Shown: positions 17,673 to 26,343 of the stretch, one piece after another
Layout: every line of letters starts with the position of its first letter
Numbering within the stretch: the stretch's first letter is position 1
Origin: JANQIO01 sp043513815
Lineage (GTDB): Bacteria > Pseudomonadota > Gammaproteobacteria > Pseudomonadales > Halieaceae
Length of the DNA stretch: 64,000 nt
NCBI GenBank assembly: GCA_043513815.1
Contig: CP121313.1
Location: 2,356,001-2,420,000, forward strand
Reading direction: 5' to 3'
Program-made: the position numbers and the translations under genes
The notes under the pieces: model-generated
Database searches by the model: none
What the model saw: only the letters and a program-made list of their open reading frames with translations
Told to the model about the DNA's origin: nothing

Positions 17673-18932
17673 ATGAGCGAGTCAGCCATGAGCCAGGTAA
17701 CAGACAGCGGGCATCAACAGCGCGGCGCCGCGGGCCTTGAAAAGCCCAGGGAATTTGATGTCATCGTGATTGGCGGCGGACCATCCGGCGCGACGGCGGC
17801 GACTGACCTCGCCAACGCCGGGCACAGCGTGTTGATGCTCGAGCGGGCCTTCAGGATCAAGCCCTGCGGCGGCGCCATACCCCCGCGTCTGATCGAGGAT
17901 TACGGTATACCGCAGGAACTGCTGGTAGCCCGGGTGACCTCGGCGCGCATGGTGTCTCCCACCGAGCAGAAAGTCGACATGCCTGTGGGCGATACCTACG
18001 TGGGCATGGTGGACCGGGAGGTCTTTGACCCCTGGCTGCGGCAGCGCGCGGTTGACGCCGGGGCGACCCAGCGTATTGGCAACTTCAAGCAACTGCGACG
18101 CCGTGACGACGGCCGTGTCGAGGTGGATTTCACCGACAAGGAAAACGGCGGCGAAGTGACCACCGCCATCGGGCGCACTGTCATCGGTGCCGATGGCGCC
18201 AATTCCCAGGTCGCCAAACGCTATGTGCCCGGCGGTGACCAGAAGAAATGCGTGCTTGCCTATCATGAAATCGTTCGCTCCCCGGTAGGGTCTGCCGGCG
18301 GCAACTTTGATCGCAACCGGGCCGACGTCTGGTACCAGGGCAACCTCTCTCCAGATTTCTACGCCTGGGTCTTCCCCCACGGGGAAACCACCAGCATCGG
18401 CGTCGGCAGCGAGGCCAAGGGCTTCTCTGCGCCGGCATCGGTCAAGGCCCTGCGCCAACAGGTGAATCTCGAATGTGCGGAAACCATCCGCCGCGAGGGC
18501 GCGCCGATACCCCTGAAACCCCTGAAGCGCTGGGACGACGGTGCCAACATCGTGCTCGCCGGTGATGCTGCCGGCGTGGTGGCGCCTGCCTCCGGCGAAG
18601 GTATCTACTACGCGATGTACGGCGGCCAGTTGGCGGCCGCAGCCATCATGGAGTGCCTCGCCACTGGCGACGTGCGCGCCCTGGGCCTGGCGCGCAAGCG
18701 CTTCATGAAAGAGCATGGCCGGGTCTTCTGGGTACTCGGCATCATGCAGAAGTTCTGGTATTCCAGTGACAAGCGCCGCGAGCGCTTTGTCAGCATGTGC
18801 AAGGACCCCGACGTGCAATACCTGACCTGGCAGGCCTACACCCAGAAGAAACTGGTGCGCGCCCGTCCGGCTGCCCATGCACGTATTTTCTTCAAGGACA
18901 TGGCACACCTGCTGGGACTCGCAAGAGTCTAG
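17673..18932 (+). CDS. bchP: Geranylgeranyl diphosphate/bacteriochlorophyll reductase
   Basis: Predicted 419-residue flavoprotein that reduces three double bonds of the geranylgeranyl tail to phytyl. The FAD motif VIGGGPSGATAATDLA is at about residues 31-46, followed by KPCGGAIPPRL, typical of BchP/ChlP, and GDAAGVVAPASGEGI near the C-terminal FAD site. ATG at 17673 has GAGGT seven bases upstream; the N-terminal 25 residues before the FAD fold are Gln/Ser-rich and longer than in some homologues. Third gene of the PpsR-controlled bchG operon. Confidence 0.95.
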   Translation: MSESAMSQVTDSGHQQRGAAGLEKPREFDVIVIGGGPSGATAATDLANAGHSVLMLERAFRIKPCGGAIPPRLIEDYGIPQELLVARVTSARMVSPTEQKVDMPVGDTYVGMVDREVFDPWLRQRAVDAGATQRIGNFKQLRRRDDGRVEVDFTDKENGGEVTTAIGRTVIGADGANSQVAKRYVPGGDQKKCVLAYHEIVRSPVGSAGGNFDRNRADVWYQGNLSPDFYAWVFPHGETTSIGVGSEAKGFSAPASVKALRQQVNLECAETIRREGAPIPLKPLKRWDDGANIVLAGDAAGVVAPASGEGIYYAMYGGQLAAAAIMECLATGDVRALGLARKRFMKEHGRVFWVLGIMQKFWYSSDKRRERFVSMCKDPDVQYLTWQAYTQKKLVRARPAAHARIFFKDMAHLLGLARV

Positions 18933-18950
18933 GCCTGGCCCGTCGGGTCG

Positions 18951-19223
18951 TTGGCTGACTGGTTTGCATCTGGCCGGGTCATCGACCTGGTATTGCTGCT
19001 GGTACTACTGGAAATTCTCGCCCTGCCCTGGCTGCTGCGAAAGTTCGGCAGCTCGCTCAGCGTCGCACGCCTGCTACCGAATATCACCGCCGGCATCGCC
19101 CTGATGCTGGCCCTGCGGGCCAGCCTGGCAGGTGCGCCCTGGATGTGGATGGCGCTGGCACTGCTGGCCGCGCTCGCTGCTCACCTCACTGACCTTGCGA
19201 TGCGGATACGCGCCGGCCACTAG
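18951..19223 (+). CDS. Small three-span membrane protein downstream of bchP
   Basis: Predicted 90-residue protein from a TTG at 18951, 18 bases after the bchP stop. Almost all of it is hydrophobic, with three probable spans (about residues 10-29, 42-59, 64-86) and positive charges between them (LRKFG) and at the C-terminus (RIRAGH). I do not recognise a family. The close spacing and strand make it a likely fourth gene of the bchG operon. There is no ATG near the start, so the start codon is uncertain, but the hydrophobic pattern and codon bias argue that it is a real gene. Confidence 0.6.
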   Translation: MADWFASGRVIDLVLLLVLLEILALPWLLRKFGSSLSVARLLPNITAGIALMLALRASLAGAPWMWMALALLAALAAHLTDLAMRIRAGH

Positions 19224-19373
19224 TCGCCCTGCTGCACGGATATTCGGGATTTTCAGCACGAGGTTTTGCGCTGTGCGGGATTTTCCGGCGCAGCTTATAG
19301 CGGTGGCTATGACCGCAGGAGGAAAGGCTCGCTGAGCGCGCAAGATCCGGCGAGAAGCCAAAGCATTCTCACG

Positions 19374-19405
19374 CAAAATAAAGGCGCTTGTAGAAACAAG
19401 CGCCT
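19374..19405 (-). terminator. Rho-independent terminator of acsF
   Basis: On the minus strand AGGCGCTTG (19405-19397) and CAAGCGCCT (19390-19382) form a perfect nine-base stem with a six-base loop, followed by TTTATTTT. It lies 45 bases beyond the acsF stop. The opposite strand has no T run, so it serves the minus strand. This makes acsF a single-gene unit. Confidence 0.85.
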
Positions 19406-19450
19406 AGTCGGCGGATAGCGGGCGACCCGAAGGCCGGCGCAGCTGGAGTA

Positions 19451-20554
19451 CTACCAGACCGGCGCCAGCCGCGGCTGCTCGGGAATCTCGTTGGGCAGCG
19501 TCGGGTGGAAGTAGAGCTTGACGAAGGTCATGCCGGCCGCAGCAGACAACCCCAGGCGCTTGATGCGCGCCAACATACCGCCGCGTTGACGCAGCGCTTC
19601 AATGCGCACATTGAGATCCCGCAAGCGTTCGAGCCCGGCACGGAAGCGCGGACTGTCAGTATCCAACATCAGCGGGAACACCTGCTTGCTGATTTCAGTG
19701 GTGATCTCGAACACGCGGAAGTCGAACTCTGTGGGGTCCATGCCCAGCGCCTGGTACAGCTGGGGCCGGGTGTGGTCACGGACATACATGGTGGCGTACA
19801 CGGCGATCAGGAAGAAACGTATCCACAGTTTGTTATAGCCACGCAGCAACTGAGGTTGGGCGCGCATCATCAGCGCCAGAGACTCGCCGTGGCGGAACTC
19901 ATCGTTACACCAGCGATGGAACCAGCGGAAGATCGGGTGGAAACGCTTCTCTGGGTGCTTCTCCAGATGACGATAAATCGTGATGTAGCGCGCGTAGCCA
20001 ATCTTCTCCGACAGATAGGTGGCGTAGTAGATGTACTTGGGCTTGAAGTAGGTGTAGTCCTTCTCCCGCTTCAGGAAACCCAGGTCCACCGCTACCCCGA
20101 GGTGCTTAAGCGCGCGGTTGATGAAGCCTGCATGCCGCGACTCGTCGCGAGCCATATAGGCCATCAATTCCTGCACGTCCTCGTTGTCGACGTTTTTCTT
20201 GATCTCGTTGTAGAGCACGCAGCCGGAATATTCTGCGGTGATTGAGCTCACCAGGAAGTCGAGGAACTCCGCACGCAACTCCGGAGACAGGTCATGCATC
20301 TCGGCGTCGAAGTCGACTTCGCCGCGGAAGTGGTCGTGGTTAGTGTCGGCGGCATACTCCGCCATCATCTTGTCCCATTCTTCGCGCACCGGCTCCACAT
20401 CGAGCTTGTTCATCTCGGCGTAGTTGGTGCGGTAAAACCGCGGTGCCAGCAAAGTGTCCTTGACGGCTTCTGCGGTGGTGTCGACGGTGTCGACATCGGG
20501 ATTGATGTTGTCGTCGGAGCTATGAGTGCTGTCGATTGCAGCCATCTGATTCAT
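19451..20554 (-). CDS. acsF: Aerobic magnesium-protoporphyrin IX monomethyl ester oxidative cyclase
   Basis: Predicted 367-residue non-haem di-iron oxygenase that forms the fifth ring of chlorophyll precursors using O2. The di-iron ligand pattern is present: Glu108 (AEYSG), Glu138 and His141 (DESRH), Glu219 and His222 (DEFRH). ATG at 20554 is chosen because GGAGGG stands seven bases before it; an upstream open frame to 20608 lacks this. In many proteobacteria acsF follows puhE, but here it is separate and divergent from a BLUF gene, with its own terminator and a PpsR box upstream. Needing oxygen, it fits an aerobic phototroph. The N-terminal 30 residues are acidic and variable. Confidence 0.95.
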   Translation of the reverse strand: MNQMAAIDSTHSSDDNINPDVDTVDTTAEAVKDTLLAPRFYRTNYAEMNKLDVEPVREEWDKMMAEYAADTNHDHFRGEVDFDAEMHDLSPELRAEFLDFLVSSITAEYSGCVLYNEIKKNVDNEDVQELMAYMARDESRHAGFINRALKHLGVAVDLGFLKREKDYTYFKPKYIYYATYLSEKIGYARYITIYRHLEKHPEKRFHPIFRWFHRWCNDEFRHGESLALMMRAQPQLLRGYNKLWIRFFLIAVYATMYVRDHTRPQLYQALGMDPTEFDFRVFEITTEISKQVFPLMLDTDSPRFRAGLERLRDLNVRIEALRQRGGMLARIKRLGLSAAAGMTFVKLYFHPTLPNEIPEQPRLAPVW

Positions 20555-20606
20555 ATCAGTACCCTCCAGTCGCCTCCGGGGCGAAGTCATGTAGCGCTCA
20601 ACCGTC

Positions 20607-20678
20607 ATTCTGCGGCGTCAGGCGCAAGAGTGTCAACTTTTATTTACACTTGGCCTGTCAATTATAGTTGTCTATACT
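20607..20678. promoter_or_regulatory. Shared acsF/BLUF control region with PpsR boxes
   Basis: TGTCAACTTTTATTTACA (20631-20648) is a perfect TGT-N12-ACA box. TGTCAATTATAGTTGTCT (20656-20673), seven bases further, has one perfect half-site and a degenerate second half. For acsF (minus) the first box ends in TTGACA (20636-20631), which with CAGAAT (20612-20607) and an 18-base spacer gives a modest promoter. For the BLUF gene (plus) TTGGCC (20650-20655), 17 bases and TATACT (20673-20678) form a promoter with box 2 between the hexamers. PpsR control of both genes is inferred. Confidence 0.72.
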
Positions 20679-20752
20679 GCGATTTCAAGCTACCCGTTCA
20701 CTTCGGCATCGGATTGACACGCGGGTTTAACGCGCCCGGAGGCGCTCGGCGA

Positions 20753-21232
20753 ATGGGACGATCAGCGGTACCCGGCGCAGCAGGCGCTGACACGCCCGAA
20801 GCCACGGCTGAAAGGTTGTACTCTCTCGGTTACGCGAGCACACAGACAGCACCCATGGGCGCCGCCGGACTCATCACGTTGCTCAACGAGGCCCGTGAAT
20901 TCAACCAGAGCCACGACATCAGCGGCTTGCTGTTACACCGGGGCGACTCTTTCCTGCAGGTCATCGAAGGCCGCAAGGGCGACGTGCTTGAACTCTATCA
21001 GCGCATACAGGCAGACCCGCGCCACGACAGGGTGGAAACCCTGTTTGAGGACTATATAGAGGAACGGGAATTCTCTGACTGGCAGATGGGGTTTATCGAG
21101 CTGGGGGGCATCGACGTGTCGCTGCTGCCGGGCTTCTCGAATTTCCTGATAGAAAACGAGGCGCCTCGCAGCCTGCTGGAGCGCCTCAGTCGCACCAAAC
21201 GCCTGTTACTGCTGTTCCGCAATCTGAGCTAG
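20753..21232 (+). CDS. BLUF-domain blue-light receptor
   Basis: Predicted 159 residues: a short Ala/Pro-rich N-terminus, a BLUF domain (about 21-118) and a C-terminal helical cap with no output enzyme domain. BLUF proteins bind FAD and sense blue light. The key residues can be aligned to AppA: Tyr27 (AppA Tyr21), Asn51 (Asn45), Gln69 (Gln63), Trp110 (Trp104) and Met112 (Met106). ATG at 20753 is chosen with GGAGG ten bases upstream; the frame is open further back but runs through the promoter. It diverges from acsF over a PpsR-box region. In Rhodobacter the BLUF protein AppA antagonises PpsR; whether this short protein does so is unknown, and it lacks AppA's heme and Cys-rich domain. Confidence 0.9.
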   Translation: MGRSAVPGAAGADTPEATAERLYSLGYASTQTAPMGAAGLITLLNEAREFNQSHDISGLLLHRGDSFLQVIEGRKGDVLELYQRIQADPRHDRVETLFEDYIEEREFSDWQMGFIELGGIDVSLLPGFSNFLIENEAPRSLLERLSRTKRLLLLFRNLS

Positions 21233-21269
21233 CCAGACCCCAGGGGTGACTGTCCCTGCATGACGCCCC

Positions 21270-22625
21270 CTACATGACGCCATAGGCGAGCATGGCGTCG
21301 GCCACCTTGGTAAAGCCCGCTATATTGGCGCCCTTGAAGTAGTCGACATGCCCCCCCTCCTGCACCCCGTACTCAACACACTGGGCGTGAATATCGCGGA
21401 TGATCTTGCGCAAGCGGTCATCCACTTCGGTCTCCGTCCACTGCAGGCGCAGGCTGTTCTGGCTCATCTCCAAGCCTGACACCGCTACCCCACCGGCATT
21501 GGCGGCCTTGGACGGTGCGTGCAGGAGGTTTTTTGCCTCGCTGAACAATTTGATGGCCTCGGGGGTGGTAGGCATATTGGCGCCCTCGGCGACCGCCCGT
21601 ACCCCGTTTTTGAGTAAGGTCTTTGCCTCATCCCCATTGATCTCGTTCTGGGTCGCACAGGGAAAAGCCAGGTCGGCCTCGATGTCCCAGGGCTCTGCGC
21701 CTTCGTGGTACTCAAAGCCGAATTCATCGGCGGCCTCGGAGATACGCCCGCGGCGCACTGTTTTCAGCTCCTTGACCCAGTCGACCTGGTCCTGGGTCAT
21801 GCCCTTCGGGGCGTGCACCATGCCGCCGGAATCTGACAGGGTCAGCACCTTGCCACCCAGCGCAATCAGTTTCTCCGCACAGTAAGTCGCCACATTGCCG
21901 GAGCCGGACACCAGGCAGCGGCGGCCATCGATGTGCTCACCGCAGTGGGACAGCATATTCTCCATCATGTACACCGTCCCGTAGCCGGTGGCCTCGGTGC
22001 GGATATGACTGCCGCCGAATTCCAGAGCCTTGCCGGTCAGCACGCCTTCGAAACGGTTGGCCAGGCGCTTGTACTGGCCAAACAGGTAGCCTACTTCACG
22101 GGCGCCGACGCCAATATCACCGGCCGGGACGTCGGTGTTGGGGCCGATGTGCCGGTGCAGCTCTGTCATGAACGCCTGACAGAAGCGCATGACCTCCCGG
22201 TCTGAGCGGCCCTTGGGATTGAAGTTGGCGCCGCCCTTGCCGCCGCCCATGGGCAGACCGGTCAACGAGTTCTTGAAGACCTGCTCAAAGGCGAGGAACT
22301 TCAATACCCCCTGGTTCACCGAGGGGTGGAAACGGATGCCACCCTTGTAGGGGCCGATCGCATTGTTCTGCTGCACGCGGAAGCCACGGTTGACCCGCAG
22401 TTCACCGACGTCGTCTTCCCACACAACACGGAAGCTGACCACCCGGTCCGGTTCGGCCATGCGCTCGAGAATGCGCAGGTCCTTGTAGCGGGGCTTGTCC
22501 TGGATATAGGGAATGATATCCATGGCAACCTCGTGCACCGCCTGGTGGAACTCCGGCTCACCCGGGTTGCGCTCTACCACGCCCTCCATGAATTTTTCGA
22601 GATTATCCGCCTTGTCGACGACCAT
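21270..22625 (-). CDS. gdhA: NADP-specific glutamate dehydrogenase
   Basis: Predicted 451 residues, standard for the hexameric class I enzyme that makes glutamate from 2-oxoglutarate, ammonium and NADPH. Seen: PYKGGIRFHPSV, LPMGGGKGGANF with the substrate-binding lysines, DIGVGAREVGYLFGQYK, and the nucleotide-binding VSGSGNVATYCAEKL. ATG at 22625 has AAGGAG seven bases upstream. It is a single-gene unit converging on the BLUF gene; only a weak CAGGG-CCCTG hairpin (21241-21258) lies in the 37-base gap. Confidence 0.96.
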   Translation of the reverse strand: MVVDKADNLEKFMEGVVERNPGEPEFHQAVHEVAMDIIPYIQDKPRYKDLRILERMAEPDRVVSFRVVWEDDVGELRVNRGFRVQQNNAIGPYKGGIRFHPSVNQGVLKFLAFEQVFKNSLTGLPMGGGKGGANFNPKGRSDREVMRFCQAFMTELHRHIGPNTDVPAGDIGVGAREVGYLFGQYKRLANRFEGVLTGKALEFGGSHIRTEATGYGTVYMMENMLSHCGEHIDGRRCLVSGSGNVATYCAEKLIALGGKVLTLSDSGGMVHAPKGMTQDQVDWVKELKTVRRGRISEAADEFGFEYHEGAEPWDIEADLAFPCATQNEINGDEAKTLLKNGVRAVAEGANMPTTPEAIKLFSEAKNLLHAPSKAANAGGVAVSGLEMSQNSLRLQWTETEVDDRLRKIIRDIHAQCVEYGVQEGGHVDYFKGANIAGFTKVADAMLAYGVM

Positions 22626-22684
22626 TCTTGACTCCTTATTCTGTATTTTGGTGGAGGCCGCCCGGCCACAAGTTTTTCTGCCGC

Positions 22685-23968
22685 TCAGAGACGCAGCCCC
22701 AGCTGCTCATGCGCTTCGCGCTCCAGTGCTGCCCGGAAGTCCGGGTGCGCAATATCTATCAGCGCCCGGGCGCGTTCGGTCACCGACCGGCCCCGCAGTC
22801 TGGCGATTCCGTACTCGGTAACAATGTAGTCCACATGGGCGCGGGTGGTCACTACGCCAGAGCCGCGGGTCAACATGGTGACCAGCCGCGTGAACTGCCC
22901 ATCCCGCGCGGTACTGGGCAGCGCGATAATTGACTTGCCGCCCTCAGAGAATGTGGCACCGAGAACAAAGTCCACCTGGCCGCCGACGCCAGAGTACACC
23001 CGGGGCCCCATGGAATCTGCGCAGACCTGGCCGCTGAGGTCGATCTGGATTGCGCTGTTGATAGACACAACCTGCTTGTTACGGGAGATCACCGTAGGGT
23101 CATTGACGTATTCGATATCCAGAAAGATGACCTCTGGATTATCGTCCACGAAGCGGTACAAGGCCTCGCTGCCCATGGCAAAACCGGTCACGATTTTTCC
23201 GCGCTGGCGTTTCTTGTTGGAGTTATCCACCGCGCCACACTCCACCAGCGGCAGCAGGCCGTCCGAGAACATCTCGGTGTGCACGCCGAGGTGGTGGCGG
23301 TCACCGAGGTTGGACAGGGCCGCGTCGGGAATTGCCCCGATTCCCATCTGCAGACAGTCGCCGTCGTCAATGAGGCTGGCAATATGCTCGCCGATACGGG
23401 TCGTTACGGCGCTGGCGGGTCGCGGGTCGACTGTAATCAGCGGCGCATCTTCCACATAGGCTATATCGATTTCGTCGAGGGGGATGAAGGCATCGCCGTG
23501 GGTGCGCGGCATACTGGGGTTGACGTGGGCGATCACCCGGTCTGCTACCTCACAGGCGGCCTTGGTGGCTTCAACGGAAATACCCAGGGTGCAGTTGCCG
23601 TGCTGGTCTGGCGACGATACCTGGATCAGCGCCGTATCGACACGCTGCTCTCCGCGCCGAAATAATTTGGGCAGCTCCGACAGGAAAATCGGCACGTAGT
23701 CCGCCAGCCCGGCGTTAATAAGATCGCGGGTGTCCTTGCCGGCAAAAAATACCCGGTGCCTGAGATGACCTTGCAGTTCATCACCGCAGACCGCGCCGGC
23801 ATGCTCCAGGTGCAGCTGCATAAGCGTAAGGTCCGTGCAGGTGAGCGCATGTTCCGCCAGCGCTTCCAGCAATACCGTGGGCGTGGCTGCCATCGAATGG
23901 CACCAGATGTATTCGCCACTCTCGATGGCGGCGACCGCCGCTGCCGCCGATTCATGGAATTTAGTCAC
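22685..23968 (-). CDS. Acetyl-CoA hydrolase/transferase family (4-hydroxybutyrate CoA-transferase type)
   Basis: Predicted 427 residues, the length of the AbfT/Cat2 class of family I CoA-transferases, which move CoA from acetyl- or another acyl-CoA to acids such as 4-hydroxybutyrate, butyrate or succinate through a glutamyl-CoA thioester. The GDCLQMGIGAIPDA loop and LGVHTEMFSDG, with the probable catalytic Glu, are present, as is the C-terminal YIVTEYGIARLRG motif. The start is GTG at 23968. The gene lies 22 bases downstream of the nitroreductase gene and 59 bases before gdhA. A 4-hydroxybutyryl-CoA dehydratase-like enzyme occurs at 49958-51511, which makes 4-hydroxybutyrate a candidate substrate; the substrate is not proven. 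Confidence 0.87.
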   Translation of the reverse strand: MTKFHESAAAAVAAIESGEYIWCHSMAATPTVLLEALAEHALTCTDLTLMQLHLEHAGAVCGDELQGHLRHRVFFAGKDTRDLINAGLADYVPIFLSELPKLFRRGEQRVDTALIQVSSPDQHGNCTLGISVEATKAACEVADRVIAHVNPSMPRTHGDAFIPLDEIDIAYVEDAPLITVDPRPASAVTTRIGEHIASLIDDGDCLQMGIGAIPDAALSNLGDRHHLGVHTEMFSDGLLPLVECGAVDNSNKKRQRGKIVTGFAMGSEALYRFVDDNPEVIFLDIEYVNDPTVISRNKQVVSINSAIQIDLSGQVCADSMGPRVYSGVGGQVDFVLGATFSEGGKSIIALPSTARDGQFTRLVTMLTRGSGVVTTRAHVDYIVTEYGIARLRGRSVTERARALIDIAHPDFRAALEREAHEQLGLRL

Positions 23969-23989
23969 GCCGTCAGCTCCCGGCGGCCA

Positions 23990-24577
23990 TCACAGCCCTC
24001 CCGCCAGGATGATATCCGCCAGCGAGCGGCGGTTACGGTCGCCCAGGTCTCTCTCGGCATACTGTTCGGGAATCACTTCCGCACTGCCCTCGTAACCGAT
24101 TGCCAACGCCGTGAGGGCCTCCTGGCTCTCTGCAAGGCCAAACTGCTCATGCGCGAGTTCAGGCTCAATGCCGATCATCTGGTGCACTGCCAGCCCGCGG
24201 GCGGTGGCCTCCACGGTCAGCATGGCCGATGACGCGCCAAGGTCGTGAGCGGCCGCCTTGTTAGGCTTGCCGTTGTGTTCAAAGTTTTTCTCGATCACTC
24301 CCAGCGCCAGTACCGGCGCATTCACCGCCCAGGGCTGATTGCCCTCCACCAGCACGCCGTAGAGCTGGTCCCAGGTCGCCTGACTGCGCTCCTTCACGCC
24401 GACAATGTAGCGCCAGGGCTGGGCGTTGTAGGACGACATGGTCCAACGGGCAGCCTCAAACAGGGATTGCAGGTCTTCCTCGCTCACCGGTCGGGCGGGA
24501 TCAAACGCGTAGGGACTGTGCCGTTCGGCCAGCAGCGCGTGGATGTGGTGGTTTACCGGGGCCGGGCCCTTGCTCAT
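23990..24577 (-). CDS. Nitroreductase-family FMN oxidoreductase
   Basis: Predicted 195 residues. N-terminal RHSPYAFDPARPVSEED and ARWTMSSYNAQPWRYIVG are typical of the nitroreductase fold, where the first Arg-His/Ser and the Ser-Asn-Gln-Pro-Trp segment contact FMN. C-terminal GLAVHQMIGIE and ALAIGYEG follow. Such enzymes reduce nitro compounds or quinones, or act in flavin-based redox with NAD(P)H; the substrate cannot be read from sequence. It lies 40 bases downstream of a pirin gene and just upstream of the CoA-transferase, so the three may be cotranscribed. Confidence 0.87.
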   Translation of the reverse strand: MSKGPAPVNHHIHALLAERHSPYAFDPARPVSEEDLQSLFEAARWTMSSYNAQPWRYIVGVKERSQATWDQLYGVLVEGNQPWAVNAPVLALGVIEKNFEHNGKPNKAAAHDLGASSAMLTVEATARGLAVHQMIGIEPELAHEQFGLAESQEALTALAIGYEGSAEVIPEQYAERDLGDRNRRSLADIILAGGL

Positions 24578-24617
24578 GGGTGTACTCCTTGCAGTGTTTG
24601 ATGGGGTCTTTTAGTTG

Positions 24618-25520
24618 TCAGTCAGGCAGGGGAATGTATTCGTCGTCCCCCGGAACCGCCGGAAAACGGCCCTCCTTCCAGTCCAGCTTGGCCTGCTCTA
24701 TGCGGTCAGGGTCGCTGTGGACAAAGTTCCAGAACATATGCCGTTCGGCAAGGCGATCACCGCCGATCACCATGACCCGGCTGGCCTCGTCAGCCTGCAG
24801 TAGCAGCGGCTTGCCCGGGCAGGCCACGGCCATCACGCCGGGGCCGTGCCTTGCGCCATCGATAATAATGCCGCCTTCTACCACGTAGACGGCCAGCTCC
24901 TGCTCCTCATCCGGCAGACTGAGTTCGGCACCGACCTCCAGCCTGCACTCCAGGTAAAGTGTGCGCGAATAGCTTTTCACGGGTGACTGTTCGCCGAAGG
25001 CCTCGCCCGTGATCAGCGTGGCCTGCACGCCAGGGAAAGTGATGCGCGGCAGCTCATCTGCGGCATAGTGGATAAATTCTGGCTCGCACTCTTCATCCTG
25101 TTCCGGCAGGGCGATCCAGGATTGAATGCCGTGCAGGCGGCTCACCTCATCCAGGTCCGCTCCCGCTCGCTCAGAGTGCACAATCCCGCGGCCAGCGGTC
25201 ATCAGGTTGATGGCACCGGCGCGGATCGGCTGCTCCACTCCGAGGCTGTCACGGTGCATGATCTCGCCCTCAAATAGATAGGTAATGGTAGCGATGCCTA
25301 TGTGCGGATGGGGCCGCACTGCAATACCTTTGCCCGGGGGAAATTCAGCCGGGCCCATGTGGTCAAAGAACACGAACGGGCCGACCTTGCGGCACTGCCG
25401 GGCGGGCAACGAACGCCGCACCGTAAACTCGCCCAAATCGGTCTCCCTGGGTTCTATCAGCAGATCCACGCTGCCGTCACTCTCTTCGCAGCGCGCTGCG
25501 TCAGCTTTTTGATAACTCAT
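24618..25520 (-). CDS. Pirin-family bicupin protein
   Basis: Predicted 300 residues. The N-terminal cupin carries the pirin motif GPFVFFDHMGPAEFPPGKG and RPHPHIGIATITYLFEGE, including the metal-binding His-x-His, with a later His in GIVHSER. Pirins bind iron; some have quercetinase activity and others act as redox-responsive cofactors. Here it heads a possible unit with the nitroreductase and CoA-transferase. A second pirin lies directly upstream (25610-26305). An ATG at 25520 starts the protein. Confidence 0.9.
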   Translation of the reverse strand: MSYQKADAARCEESDGSVDLLIEPRETDLGEFTVRRSLPARQCRKVGPFVFFDHMGPAEFPPGKGIAVRPHPHIGIATITYLFEGEIMHRDSLGVEQPIRAGAINLMTAGRGIVHSERAGADLDEVSRLHGIQSWIALPEQDEECEPEFIHYAADELPRITFPGVQATLITGEAFGEQSPVKSYSRTLYLECRLEVGAELSLPDEEQELAVYVVEGGIIIDGARHGPGVMAVACPGKPLLLQADEASRVMVIGGDRLAERHMFWNFVHSDPDRIEQAKLDWKEGRFPAVPGDDEYIPLPD

Positions 25521-25609
25521 ATCAGGTCTCCCGGGAGCGCCCCTTCTCAGTGTAGCCAGACTTTGTTACGCGGAAACTCAAGGGACCGCTCAACGGTCCC
25601 CTGTGGAAC

Positions 25610-26305
25610 TCAGCCCATGTCGAACAGCAAAAACTCGGACTCTTCGCTGGCCTCAATGGTGAGCGCAACGGAACCTTCGAGCGCCAGTCCGTCCCCCTGT
25701 GCCAGTGCTTCACCGTTGACGCTGAGCTCGCCACGCGCAACCTGCAGCCAGCCCTTGCGAGAACCGGCGATGCTATGGCTCAGCGTGCCGCCTGCCTCGA
25801 GTATAGACGCGTACAGATCGACATCCCGGTTGATCACCACGGCGCCATCACGACCGTCGCGACTTCCTACCAGGCGCAGCTGGTTGAGCTTGGCCTCACG
25901 CCCAAAGGTCTTCTGCTCGTAGCCTGGCTCCAGCCCCTGCGCCTCCGGCACAATCCAGATCTGCAGGAAGTGCACCGCGTCTGTGTCCGAGGCGTTGAAC
26001 TCGCTGTGACGCACGCCCGTGCCCGCCGTCATGCGCTGAACATCACCGGGCCGGATCATCGAGCCGTTGCCCATGCTGTCCTGGTGCTCAAGGGCGCCAT
26101 CCAGTACATAGGAGATGATCTCCATATCACTGTGGCCATGGGTGTCGAAACCGCGGCCCGGTTTGACGCGATCCTCGTTGATCACCCGCAAGGGGCCGTG
26201 CCCCATATGGCGCTGATCGAAGTAGTGACCAAAGGAAAAACTGTGGCGGCTGTCCAGCCAGCCGAAATTGGCCACGCCGCGCTCTGCACCGGGTCGAATG
26301 TTCAT
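25610..26305 (-). CDS. Pirin-family protein, YhhW type
   Basis: Predicted 231 residues, the length of E. coli YhhW, a quercetin 2,3-dioxygenase. Motifs: FSFGHYFDQRHMGHGPLRVINED, DTHGHSDMEIISYVLDG with the metal-binding His pair, and TAGTGVRHSEFN. ATG at 26305 has AGGAG upstream; an in-frame ATG at 26323 would add six residues. It is divergent from a LysR-type gene across a short region with a perfect inverted repeat, so the LysR protein is its likely regulator. Confidence 0.9.
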   Translation of the reverse strand: MNIRPGAERGVANFGWLDSRHSFSFGHYFDQRHMGHGPLRVINEDRVKPGRGFDTHGHSDMEIISYVLDGALEHQDSMGNGSMIRPGDVQRMTAGTGVRHSEFNASDTDAVHFLQIWIVPEAQGLEPGYEQKTFGREAKLNQLRLVGSRDGRDGAVVINRDVDLYASILEAGGTLSHSIAGSRKGWLQVARGELSVNGEALAQGDGLALEGSVALTIEASEESEFLLFDMG

Positions 26306-26343
26306 CTCTGCTCTCCTGCTCATAACGTCAATGCTGCCAGTCT

